From Chitinophagaceae bacterium (GTDB lineage Bacteria > Bacteroidota > Bacteroidia > Chitinophagales > Chitinophagaceae): DNA of 53,486 bases. Below, piece after piece: positions 43,164-50,648 of this stretch (its first letter is position 1; every line of letters begins with the position of its first letter). Made by a program: the position numbers and the translations under genes. The notes under the pieces are model-generated. The model did no database searches and was not told where the DNA came from. It worked only from the letters and a program-made list of their open reading frames with translations. The DNA is taken from assembly GCA_018335935.1 (NCBI GenBank), contig JAGXRG010000034.1, positions 1 through 53,486 of the forward strand. The letters are read 5' to 3'.

Positions 43164-44039
43164 ATGGCAAAAGATTACACAAAGTACAGTGTAGAAGGTG
43201 TTGGAGAAAACCTATCTAAATCTGGTTTAGTAAATGCAGTAGTTACTCATTATGCTAAGAAAAACAATTGCGATTTCCCTACTTTACTAAAAACATTTCC
43301 CGATGAATTGCAAGGAAAACGTTTTGTAGTTAAAAAATTAAGTGAAGTAAAAGCTGACAGCAAAAAGTATGAAGGCAGATATTTCACTAAAGACCCCATT
43401 AAACTTTCAGACAAAGAAGTAGTGGTGGTTTGTAATCAATGGGGTTCAGATAATATTCAACCTTTTATTGATAAAACAAAAAGTTTGGGATATACAGTAG
43501 AAGCTATATCAAAAGATTCTGACCCAATGAAAGCATTAGCAGATCTAGAAGAAATGCTTGCTAACGCAGCAAGTTTTGAACAACTTGCCAAATCATTAGG
43601 TGTTGAATTAGATGAAGATGAAGATGAAGACGACGAAGCAGAAAAACAAAATGAAAAAGATTCAAAACGTCCTAAAGAAATTTATGGTTTAACTGCCATT
43701 GCTTTTTTCTATATGATGGTAATTCACAATACAGATAATGATGTAACGAAAGAAGAATTTGCTATTTATTCTGAAAAATTATTAGAATGGGATGATGAAA
43801 ATCCAGAGTTTGTAAATAGAGTTCATAACGAAGTTGCTGAATGGTATAACAGCATGGAATCAGAGGAAGAAAAACAACACTACATGAAATATTTAGTAAC
43901 TGTTGCTAAAGATCTTTTTTCAACAGATCAGTTAAAAGCTATTCTTAGTGATCTTGGTGCATTAGCACAAGCTGATGGAGATTTTTCTAATGCAGAAGCA
44001 AAAGTTATTGGTCAACTAATGGAAGAATTTGGAATTTAA
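43164..44039 (+). CDS. Unnamed ~115-residue module fused to TerB-like domain
   Basis: A 291-residue protein in three parts. Residues 1-~115 form a compact module (MAKDYTKYSVEGVG ... FPDELQGKRFVVKK ... YEGRYF ... VVVCNQWGSDNIQPFI) shared with the next gene and, in part, with a truncated copy at 45554. I recall related N-terminal modules on nuclease or ATPase proteins but cannot name the family. A highly acidic linker follows (~148-165, LDEDEDEDDEAEK). Residues ~172-291 resemble a TerB-type helical domain (LTAIAFFYMMVIHNTDNDVTKEEF ... LGALAQADGDFSNAEAKVIG). TerB modules occur in stress and phage-response systems. Cytoplasmic; no signal peptide. Confidence 0.8.
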   Translation: MAKDYTKYSVEGVGENLSKSGLVNAVVTHYAKKNNCDFPTLLKTFPDELQGKRFVVKKLSEVKADSKKYEGRYFTKDPIKLSDKEVVVVCNQWGSDNIQPFIDKTKSLGYTVEAISKDSDPMKALADLEEMLANAASFEQLAKSLGVELDEDEDEDDEAEKQNEKDSKRPKEIYGLTAIAFFYMMVIHNTDNDVTKEEFAIYSEKLLEWDDENPEFVNRVHNEVAEWYNSMESEEEKQHYMKYLVTVAKDLFSTDQLKAILSDLGALAQADGDFSNAEAKVIGQLMEEFGI

Positions 44040-44070
44040 ACATCACAAATTATCATAACCAAATAAAACA

Positions 44071-45318
44071 ATGGCAAAAGATTACACAAAATACAATGTA
44101 GAAGGTGTTGGAGAAAACTTTTCGAAATCTGGCTTAGTTAAGGCAATAGTTACAGATTTTGCAAAGAAAAATAAAAGCAATTATGCAAGTTTACTAAAAG
44201 CATTTCCCGATGAATTGCAAGGCAAACGTTTTGTAGTTAAAAAATTAAGTGAGGTAAAAGAAGATAAGAAAAAATACGAAGGCCGATACTTTGAAAAAGA
44301 CCCAATTAAACTTTCAGACAAAGAAGTTGTTGTAGTTTGCAACCAATGGGGCTCAGATAATATTCAACCATTTATTGATATGGCAGAAAGTTTAGGTTAC
44401 ATAATTAATGCTGCAAAAAAAGATGAAATTACAAATGAAGAAAAAAATGAAGATTCTAATAATAGTGACCAAGAAACCAATTACGGTAGTGGTAAACTAA
44501 GAATTACAATTTCTGGTAGTATGTTTAAATTGTTTTATTGCACTCATAGCAAAGAGCAATTAAAACAAATTAATAAACTGGTAGAATTAAGTGATGATTT
44601 CGATGATAGAGAGGATTTTATTAAAGCATTTATTGAAGACCCAGATTCAATATTAGATGAGTATGAAGAAATCATTGAAAAAGAAGGATTAGATAAAATT
44701 GATGAATTCCTAAATCAATATTCTGCAGAACAATTCACTTTAATGTCTTACGATTACGATAACGATATAACAATAATGTTGGATGAACAAGTAATATACT
44801 CAGGTGATGTTAAAAAATTAACTCTTGCTGATAAAGTTGATTACTTGGATGATTTTGAATATGACGATCGAGAAAATGAATATAAACATCTGGTAAAATT
44901 AATTAATAATTTTAATTTCGAAAATAGAATAATCATTAATGATATTCCTCCTATATATAGTGATGAAGAGTTACCATGTATAGGTGTTAGTAAAAATGGA
45001 ATTTATGTTTCATTTGGAGAAAGTATTATTGATGTAGAAATTGACAAAATATTAAAATCAAAAGAGCTTAATAAAAAGGGGATTTTTTATGTTGAGCAAT
45101 ATATTGAAGCAGAAGTAGCATCAACAGAAATTGATGTAACGAATTTTAAAATGAAAGACTTGTGTTGGATTAGATATGTAGAACTTGAAGATGGTAGACT
45201 AAATGGTAACACTTATGCATTTTCTAGAATATTTCATAAAGATGAAGGTGAAATAAATTTACAGTTAGTTGAATTTGAACAAAATGACATTGATGTAGAT
45301 TTTATATGGAAAATATAA
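44071..45318 (+). CDS. Paralogue sharing the N-terminal module, with unknown acidic C-terminal domain
   Basis: A 415-residue protein. The first ~115 residues are about four-fifths identical to those of the preceding gene, including FPDELQGKRFVVKKLSEVK and VVVCNQWGSDNIQPFID. The TerB-like part is replaced by ~270 residues of unrelated, very acidic alpha/beta sequence (GKLRITISGSMFKLFYCTHS, DDFDDREDF, DEYEEIIEKEG, YDYDNDITIMLDEQVIY). I recognise no family or catalytic motif. Its position 31 bases after the first paralogue suggests one transcript and a domain-swapped partner or variant effector. Confidence 0.8.
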   Translation: MAKDYTKYNVEGVGENFSKSGLVKAIVTDFAKKNKSNYASLLKAFPDELQGKRFVVKKLSEVKEDKKKYEGRYFEKDPIKLSDKEVVVVCNQWGSDNIQPFIDMAESLGYIINAAKKDEITNEEKNEDSNNSDQETNYGSGKLRITISGSMFKLFYCTHSKEQLKQINKLVELSDDFDDREDFIKAFIEDPDSILDEYEEIIEKEGLDKIDEFLNQYSAEQFTLMSYDYDNDITIMLDEQVIYSGDVKKLTLADKVDYLDDFEYDDRENEYKHLVKLINNFNFENRIIINDIPPIYSDEELPCIGVSKNGIYVSFGESIIDVEIDKILKSKELNKKGIFYVEQYIEAEVASTEIDVTNFKMKDLCWIRYVELEDGRLNGNTYAFSRIFHKDEGEINLQLVEFEQNDIDVDFIWKI

Positions 45319-45331
45319 TAACACATTCCTC

Positions 45332-45547
45332 ATGTACAATTTAAAAAAGAAAATAAAAAAATTACATCCCAATCTTTCTGATGCAGAAGTTGAAATTAAA
45401 TGCAATGAGATTATTGAAAATTACAAAATTCAACATGCCGATGAAATTGCTTTACGAGAAAAAAATAATAAGGAAGCTTTTGAAAGAAGTTTAGATATGG
45501 AATTTTTAGAATTATATATTCAACACAATAACAAAAATAATAAATAA
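45332..45547 (+). CDS. Small helical hypothetical protein
   Basis: A 71-residue charged, helical protein (KKKIKKLHPNLSDAEVEIKCNEIIENYKIQ, split by a mostly polar helix). It follows the 415-residue paralogue by 13 bases and precedes the truncated third module by 6 bases. It could be a small partner of its neighbour; no family recognised. Confidence 0.55.
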   Translation: MYNLKKKIKKLHPNLSDAEVEIKCNEIIENYKIQHADEIALREKNNKEAFERSLDMEFLELYIQHNNKNNK

Positions 45548-45553
45548 ACAACA

Positions 45554-45676
45554 ATGGCAAAAGATTACACAAAGTACAGTGTAGAAGGCGTTGGAGAAAA
45601 CCTTTCTAAATCTGGTTTAGTAAAAGGAAAAGTTGAACTAAGAAAAGAGAGTGGTTCTTTAATCAGAACTTTATAG
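45554..45676 (+). pseudogene. Truncated third copy of the N-terminal module
   Basis: Forty codons starting MAKDYTKYSVEGVGENLSKS. The first 69 bases differ from the start of the 43164 gene at only two third-codon positions. After codon 23 the match stops abruptly and an unrelated tail (KGKVELRKESG) runs to a TAG. The next gene starts 3 bases later. This looks like a recombination scar: a deletion or gene replacement that removed the rest of a third paralogue. Confidence 0.8.
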
Positions 45677-45679
45677 TAA

Positions 45680-47197
45680 ATGAATTTTAGAAGCTCCAAT
45701 TTATCAAAATCACGTTTTGTATCGGGTGTACAATGCAGTAAAAAATTGTATTTCGATATTTATCGAAAAGATTTAAAACCAGCATTAACAGCTTCTCAGG
45801 AGGCATTGTTTAATGCTGGCCACGATGTGGGTGAATTAGCACAAACTCTTTTCCCAAATGGAAAAGATGCCACACCAATAAATTTTTATGATTTTTCTTT
45901 ATCCATAGAGAATACTAAAAAATGGATTCAATCTGGTGAACCTACCATTTACGAAGCTGCCTTTTTACACAATGGTTTTTTAGCTGCACTCGATATTTTG
46001 CATCACCAAAATAACGAACTTTGGGCAATAGAAGTAAAAAGCAGTACAAGTGTAAAAGATTACCATATTACTGATGCATCATTTCAATATTGGCTCATGT
46101 GCAAAGATGGTTTTACACCAGATAAATTTTTCTTAATGCACATTAATAGTCAGTTTATAAAAAAAGGTGCTATTAACCCTAAAGAATTATTTTATTTAGA
46201 AGATATAACAGAACAAGTAAAAAATAATTTAGATTGGGTAGAAACCAAAGCACCAGAATTATATAAACTATATACTGATAAAACTGAACCAACAATTAAA
46301 ATTGGCACACATTGCAACTCCCCTTTTGAATGTGATTACAAACATCATTGTTGGGCACATGTACCAGAAAATTCAGTATTTGAACTTTCTAGTGCCAGAG
46401 GTAAAGATTGGGAATTATACGAAGAAGGAATTGTAGAATTAAAAGATATTCCTGTTGATTTAGTTTTAAATCATAGGCAGCAATTACAAGTTAATGGAGC
46501 AAAAACAGGAGTAAAATATATTGATACAGCATCATTAAAAACATTTGTTGATGCAGTTGAATATCCATTGTATTTTTTCGATTTTGAAACCATTTCAACA
46601 GCCATTCCATTTGTAGATGGTACAAAGCCATTTCAACAATTACCTTTTCAATATTCGTTACACGTAGTAAATGAACAAGGTTTAATAGAACAGCATCATG
46701 AGTTTTTAGCAACACCTACTGATTTTGTAAATATTACTTCCAAAGAATCAGACCCACGTTATCAATTAATTCAACAACTGAAACAACAAATTGGACCCAA
46801 AGGAAATCTCGTGGTGTACTACTCCTCTTTTGAAATCAATAGGTTTAATGAATTGATTGCAGCATTTCCAGAAGAAAAAACTTTAATTACAGATTGGATA
46901 AACAGATGTGTAGATTTAATAGTGCCATTTAAAAATGCTTGGTATTATTTACCTGCTATGGGTGGTTCAGCATCCATAAAAGATGTATTGCCAGCCATTG
47001 CTCCTGAATTTTCTTATTCTGAATTAGAAATACAGAATGGTGGCGATGCCAGTGAAATATATTTATCGATGATTAAAAACAATTTTAAAGGAGATGCTGA
47101 AAAAACAAAACAAAATCTTTTAAAATATTGTGAACGAGATACAGAAGGCATGGTAATTATTTGGAATGAATTATTAAGGGTTATAAAAGAAAAGTAA
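45680..47197 (+). CDS. Cas4-like RecB nuclease fused to DEDD exonuclease (DUF2779)
   Basis: A 505-residue protein. The N-terminal half has the four-cysteine Fe-S layout of Cas4/AddB-type nucleases: C19 (GVQCSKK) and C-x5-C-x5-C in HCNSPFECDYKHHC (~213-227). Between them lies a PD-(D/E)XK core (LAALDILHH ... WAIEVKSST). The C-terminal half is DUF2779, an RNase H-like DEDD exonuclease (LYFFDFETIS ~298-307; NLVVYYSSFEINRF; YCERDTEGM). Such two-nuclease proteins resemble TM0106-like enzymes and are often found in defence-rich DNA. It directly follows the module scar; a nucleotidase gene begins 1 base after its stop. Confidence 0.88.
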   Translation: MNFRSSNLSKSRFVSGVQCSKKLYFDIYRKDLKPALTASQEALFNAGHDVGELAQTLFPNGKDATPINFYDFSLSIENTKKWIQSGEPTIYEAAFLHNGFLAALDILHHQNNELWAIEVKSSTSVKDYHITDASFQYWLMCKDGFTPDKFFLMHINSQFIKKGAINPKELFYLEDITEQVKNNLDWVETKAPELYKLYTDKTEPTIKIGTHCNSPFECDYKHHCWAHVPENSVFELSSARGKDWELYEEGIVELKDIPVDLVLNHRQQLQVNGAKTGVKYIDTASLKTFVDAVEYPLYFFDFETISTAIPFVDGTKPFQQLPFQYSLHVVNEQGLIEQHHEFLATPTDFVNITSKESDPRYQLIQQLKQQIGPKGNLVVYYSSFEINRFNELIAAFPEEKTLITDWINRCVDLIVPFKNAWYYLPAMGGSASIKDVLPAIAPEFSYSELEIQNGGDASEIYLSMIKNNFKGDAEKTKQNLLKYCERDTEGMVIIWNELLRVIKEK

Positions 47198-47198
47198 A

Positions 47199-47648
47199 AT
47201 GAAGATTTTGTATGTAGATATGGATAATGTATTGGTAAATTTTCAGAGTGGTATAGATCAATTATCACCTGAAATAATAGCTCAGTATGAAGCTAAATTA
47301 GACGAAGTGCCTGGGATTTTTTCTTTAATGAAACCCATTGAAGGTGCAATAGAAGCTTATAAATTATTATCAGAAAAATTTGACACTTATATTCTTTCAA
47401 CTTCACCCTGGGAAAACCCAACAGCAGCATCAGATAAATTTGCTTGGGTTAAAAAATATCTTGGCAAACATGCCTATAAAAGACTCATTCTAACACATCA
47501 TAAAAATTTAAATTATGGTGATTATTTAATTGATGACAGACCCAATAATGGTGCCTCTCAGTTTGAAGGTAAATTCATTCAATTCAGAAAAGAACCTTTC
47601 GAAAACTGGAACTCAGTTATTGAATATTTATTAAAAACAGAAAAATAA
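47199..47648 (+). CDS. HAD-like 5'(3')-deoxyribonucleotidase
   Basis: A 149-residue HAD phosphatase of the NT5C type. Motif I is YVDMDNVLVNF (nucleophile and acid aspartates in DMD), motif II is in YILSTSPWENPTAASDKFAWV, and motif IV is DYLIDDRPNNGASQF. It would hydrolyse (deoxy)nucleoside monophosphates. Placed 1 base behind the exonuclease gene and 5 bases before the PD-(D/E)XK-like gene, it could process the nucleotides those nucleases release. Confidence 0.92.
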   Translation: MKILYVDMDNVLVNFQSGIDQLSPEIIAQYEAKLDEVPGIFSLMKPIEGAIEAYKLLSEKFDTYILSTSPWENPTAASDKFAWVKKYLGKHAYKRLILTHHKNLNYGDYLIDDRPNNGASQFEGKFIQFRKEPFENWNSVIEYLLKTEK

Positions 47649-47653
47649 AAAAT

Positions 47654-48865
47654 ATGAATAATGACAAGCCAAATTTCTTTAGCAGCGTTGCAAAATATAA
47701 TCATGAAAGATTTCACTCTGAAGTAATTTCATGGTGCTTTAATTTTAATAAAGAATTTGCGAAAAATTTTATTAAAAAAATAACAGGAATTGAGTTAGAT
47801 AAAACTCCAGATCAAATAGCAAAGAGTGAAGAAAATAGTATAGATATTATTTTAAATTTTGAACATAGTAATCAAAATTATTCAATTTTTATAGAGAATA
47901 AAGTAAAAGCTACAGAGCATATTATTAATATTAAGAATAAGAAAAATATTATTGAATCAGAAGAAATCATTTTGCTTAGAAAAAATAAAATGTTTGAATT
48001 ATCTCAAACAGAATTCTACTATACACAAAATAAGAAAGAAAGATTTCACTATTTTGTTTATTTAAAGCCATGTATTATAGATGAAAATTCTGACAATGCA
48101 CCAGAATATGTTGAAACTAAAGAATATAATAATTGGTGTAATCTTTCCAACCTTAATATTGAAAACCCTTGGAAAACTATTGCATATTTTGAATTAGCAG
48201 AATGCATGAAACCTGTTCTAAATAATAATGAAGCTGAAGCAATAATTTATAATAGTTATTATCAGTTCATCTCAAATGAAAAATATTTTCCAACAAATGC
48301 TTTAAAAATTCAAGACTTATCTTTTACCGAAATAAATAACGAACCAAATGATTTAGAAGAAAATTTCAAAACAAAATATATAAACTACGAATATTTTAAA
48401 ATACTGAGCCATAAACTCAAAGAAATGTTTTCAAAAATTCCTAAAGATATTCTAACTCATGAAGTAAAATCAGATTCTTCTAATAGCAGTGAGCCAATGC
48501 TCATTATTAGTAAAAAAATTAAAACGCCAGATGAAATAAAACCTTATTTTGAAAAAACAGCATTCAATGAATTTTTAAGTATTGGTATTCAACTACAAGG
48601 GAACTCTCTAAAGTTTTTTATTGAAGCTTTTGATTATAAAAATGCAACAATCAAAAAAGATAAAAAGAAAGATTTTTCAGATTTCTGTCATGTAAAAATT
48701 ACAAAACATTTACCTCTAGAAATGAGAAATAATAAAAAGACTTACTCAAAAGGAAAAACATTTAATACACTTAGTGAAGTAATAGAACTTGAAAGCATAG
48801 CTGATACAACAAAATCTATATTTTCAAAAATCGAATTTTATATAAAATCAATAGTTGCCTTATAA
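47654..48865 (+). CDS. PD-(D/E)XK-like nuclease family protein
   Basis: A 403-residue soluble protein. Residues ~55-80 carry a nuclease-like signature, an aspartate in NSIDIILNFE followed by IFIENKVKA (E-x-K), and the N-terminal motif FHSEVISWCFN is also typical of the PD-(D/E)XK superfamily proteins with unknown substrates. The remaining ~300 residues are unassigned and lysine-rich. It is the last gene of a tightly spaced three-gene set and is followed by the second copy of the 48-bp element. Confidence 0.72.
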   Translation: MNNDKPNFFSSVAKYNHERFHSEVISWCFNFNKEFAKNFIKKITGIELDKTPDQIAKSEENSIDIILNFEHSNQNYSIFIENKVKATEHIINIKNKKNIIESEEIILLRKNKMFELSQTEFYYTQNKKERFHYFVYLKPCIIDENSDNAPEYVETKEYNNWCNLSNLNIENPWKTIAYFELAECMKPVLNNNEAEAIIYNSYYQFISNEKYFPTNALKIQDLSFTEINNEPNDLEENFKTKYINYEYFKILSHKLKEMFSKIPKDILTHEVKSDSSNSSEPMLIISKKIKTPDEIKPYFEKTAFNEFLSIGIQLQGNSLKFFIEAFDYKNATIKKDKKKDFSDFCHVKITKHLPLEMRNNKKTYSKGKTFNTLSEVIELESIADTTKSIFSKIEFYIKSIVAL

Positions 48866-48903
48866 TAAATTAATTCTTTAAAGCCCATCATAACTTCAAT
48901 TCA

Positions 48904-48951
48904 AGCTCAAAACATTCACATTTTGAGCTTTCTTTTTTTATTATTTGAGCT
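48904..48951. promoter_or_regulatory. 48-bp AGCTCAAAA element, copy 2 (upstream of hipBST)
   Basis: AGCTCAAAA-N8-TTTTGAGCT-N14-TTTGAGCT, 40 of 48 positions equal to the copy before the Fic gene and the same spacing. The inverted repeat followed by TTCTTTTTTT also looks like a terminator of the upstream gene. The third half-site is part of a TTGAGCTCAA palindrome. Confidence 0.7.
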
Positions 48952-49007
48952 CAATTTAGTTTTCTGGTTTATTTCCACACTAATAAAATCAGTATTATAA
49001 TTCCTAA

Positions 49008-49041
49008 TTTGCTGAATTAATCAATATTTATCTTAAATTTG
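49008..49041 (+). promoter_or_regulatory. Promoter TTTG-N22-TAAATTTG of hipBST
   Basis: Both boxes match the Bacteroidota consensus, ending 24 bases before the hipB ATG. An in-frame TTG at 49039 overlaps the -7 box and is not the start. Confidence 0.6.
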
Positions 49042-49065
49042 TTTACAATCAGAAATTTAATTCCG

Positions 49066-49275
49066 ATGAAACAAGAAGATTTAGGAAGCATCATCCAAAA
49101 AAGAAGAACCTCTTTAGCATTAAAACAAGAGGACTTGGCAGAGATTGCTGGTGTAACCATTAAAACCATTTATTCCATTGAAAATAATAAAGGCAATCCA
49201 ACCTTTCAAGTGCTTCAAAAAATTTTGAGTGTACTAGGTCTAGAGTTTGACATTCATATTAAAAAAGCTGAATAA
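49066..49275 (+). CDS. hipB: HipB-like XRE transcriptional repressor
   Basis: A 69-residue helix-turn-helix protein (GSIIQKRRTSLALKQEDLAEIAG, then TIKTIYSIENNKGNPTFQVLQKIL). It is the first gene of a three-gene operon in the order hipB-hipS-hipT. In HipBST systems HipB binds the operator and strengthens antitoxin action. The ATG at 49066 is chosen because the earlier TTG falls in the promoter. Its TAA overlaps the hipS ATG (TAATG). Confidence 0.92.
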   Translation: MKQEDLGSIIQKRRTSLALKQEDLAEIAGVTIKTIYSIENNKGNPTFQVLQKILSVLGLEFDIHIKKAE

Positions 49276-49598
49276 TGAAAGCAGCAGTATACAATAATGA
49301 AATTTTAGCAGGCATTCTAGAAAAAACCAGTTCTGGTAGTTATTCATTTACTTATGATGATCAGTATTTGCAAAATAGTGCTTACCCTTCAATTAGTTTA
49401 ACACTTCCTAAAAGTGAAAAGTCATTTTCAGCAACAAACTTATTTCCATTTTTCTATGGCTTATTAGCTGAAGGTGTAAATAAAACTATACAATGCGGGT
49501 TGCTAAAAATTGATGAAAAAGATGATTTTACTCGATTATTGAAAACAGCAACAAATGAAACTATTGGTGCTATAACCATTAAAGAAATAGAACCATGA
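49275..49598 (+). CDS. hipS: HipS-like antitoxin (HipA N-terminal subdomain)
   Basis: A 107-residue protein matching the N-terminal subdomain of HipA: KAAVYNNEILAGILEKTSSG, then YPSISLTLPKSEKSF and NLFPFFYGLLAEGVNKTI. In the E. coli O127 HipBST system the corresponding separate protein, HipS, inhibits the kinase HipT. It overlaps hipB by 1 base and hipT by 4 bases (ATGA), so all three are translationally coupled. Confidence 0.9.
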   Translation: MKAAVYNNEILAGILEKTSSGSYSFTYDDQYLQNSAYPSISLTLPKSEKSFSATNLFPFFYGLLAEGVNKTIQCGLLKIDEKDDFTRLLKTATNETIGAITIKEIEP

Positions 49599-50575
49599 AA
49601 TGTTTAGGATGTTATATAGAAGTAAAAGCAGGTTATTGCCTAAAATGCAGAAAGAAACTTTTTAATAAAGAAAAGGTATCAACAAAATTATCTTTCGATG
49701 CACCAAAATCTGAAAACCTTAATTTTTTTCAAGACAATACAAAAAAAATATCTATTTCTGGAGTACAACTTAAATACTCCTTACAGCTTAAAAATGGTCA
49801 GCTAGAATTATGTGAAAAAGGAGGAGCATATATTTTAAAGCCCATTCCAGAAGCTAGACAATTAATTGAGTTAAATGCTGCTCCAGAAAATGAGCATGTA
49901 ACCATGCAAATTGCAGAACAAATATTTGGATTAAAAGTAGCTGCCAATGCTTTAATTTATTTTAAAGATGGAGAGCCAGCATACTTAACAAAACGATTTG
50001 ATGTTAAGGGAAATGCTACTAAATATTTACAAGAAGATTTTGCTCAGTTAACCCAAAAATCTACTCATACACATGGAGAAACCTATAAATACGAGGGCAG
50101 TTATGCTGAAATTGGCACTTTAATTCGCAAATATGTTGCAGCTGCAATTCCAGCATTGGAATCATTCTTTAAATTGGTAGTATTTAATTATCTTATTTCG
50201 AATGGTGATGCACATTTAAAAAACTTTTCCTTATTTAGAACAAACGAAAATGAGTATCAACTCACTCCTGCTTATGATTTAATGAGCATAGTTATTCATA
50301 CTCCTCATGAATCTGATGTTGCACTATCACTATATGATGGCGATTTAGAATCTGAATTTTATGCTAAGTATGGTTTTTATGGCTCAAGTGACTTTTTAGA
50401 ATTAGCAAATCGTTTAGGCATTCTTGATAACAGAGCTAAGCGAATTATTCAATTTATGTTGAATAAAAAAACTGAAGTTGAGAGCCTAGTTAATAACTCT
50501 TTTTTAGATGAAACCATTAAAGAAAAATATGTGTTGAATTTTAACGATAAAGTAAAAAGAATGGAAATGAAATAA
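49595..50575 (+). CDS. hipT: HipT-like serine/threonine kinase toxin
   Basis: A 326-residue kinase corresponding to the HipA core without its N-terminal subdomain. It starts with a C-x2-C ... C-x2-C zinc-ribbon-like segment (CLGCYIEVKAGYCLKC). The glycine-rich loop reads KKISISGVQ with S53 and S55, the SIS pair that in HipT is autophosphorylated. Active-site residues are K82 (YILKP), D205 and N210 (NGDAHLKN) and metal-binding D228 (AYDLM). In E. coli HipT phosphorylates tryptophanyl-tRNA synthetase; the target here is not known. All catalytic residues look intact. Confidence 0.92.
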   Translation: MKCLGCYIEVKAGYCLKCRKKLFNKEKVSTKLSFDAPKSENLNFFQDNTKKISISGVQLKYSLQLKNGQLELCEKGGAYILKPIPEARQLIELNAAPENEHVTMQIAEQIFGLKVAANALIYFKDGEPAYLTKRFDVKGNATKYLQEDFAQLTQKSTHTHGETYKYEGSYAEIGTLIRKYVAAAIPALESFFKLVVFNYLISNGDAHLKNFSLFRTNENEYQLTPAYDLMSIVIHTPHESDVALSLYDGDLESEFYAKYGFYGSSDFLELANRLGILDNRAKRIIQFMLNKKTEVESLVNNSFLDETIKEKYVLNFNDKVKRMEMK

Positions 50576-50648
50576 ACACATAAGAACATATACAACTAAC
50601 AATTTAGGTTTTGACTTTTCACTTTTAACTTTTACTAAAATACACCTC

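Noticed and set aside
43164..44039. Tellurite resistance (ter) operon because of the TerB-like domain
   Set aside because: No terC, terD, terZ or related genes are present; TerB-like modules occur in many other contexts.
49275..50575. A single hipA broken by a frameshift
   Set aside because: The two parts overlap as ATGA, the kinase begins with its own zinc-ribbon-like start, and the split corresponds to the domain boundary of known HipS/HipT pairs.
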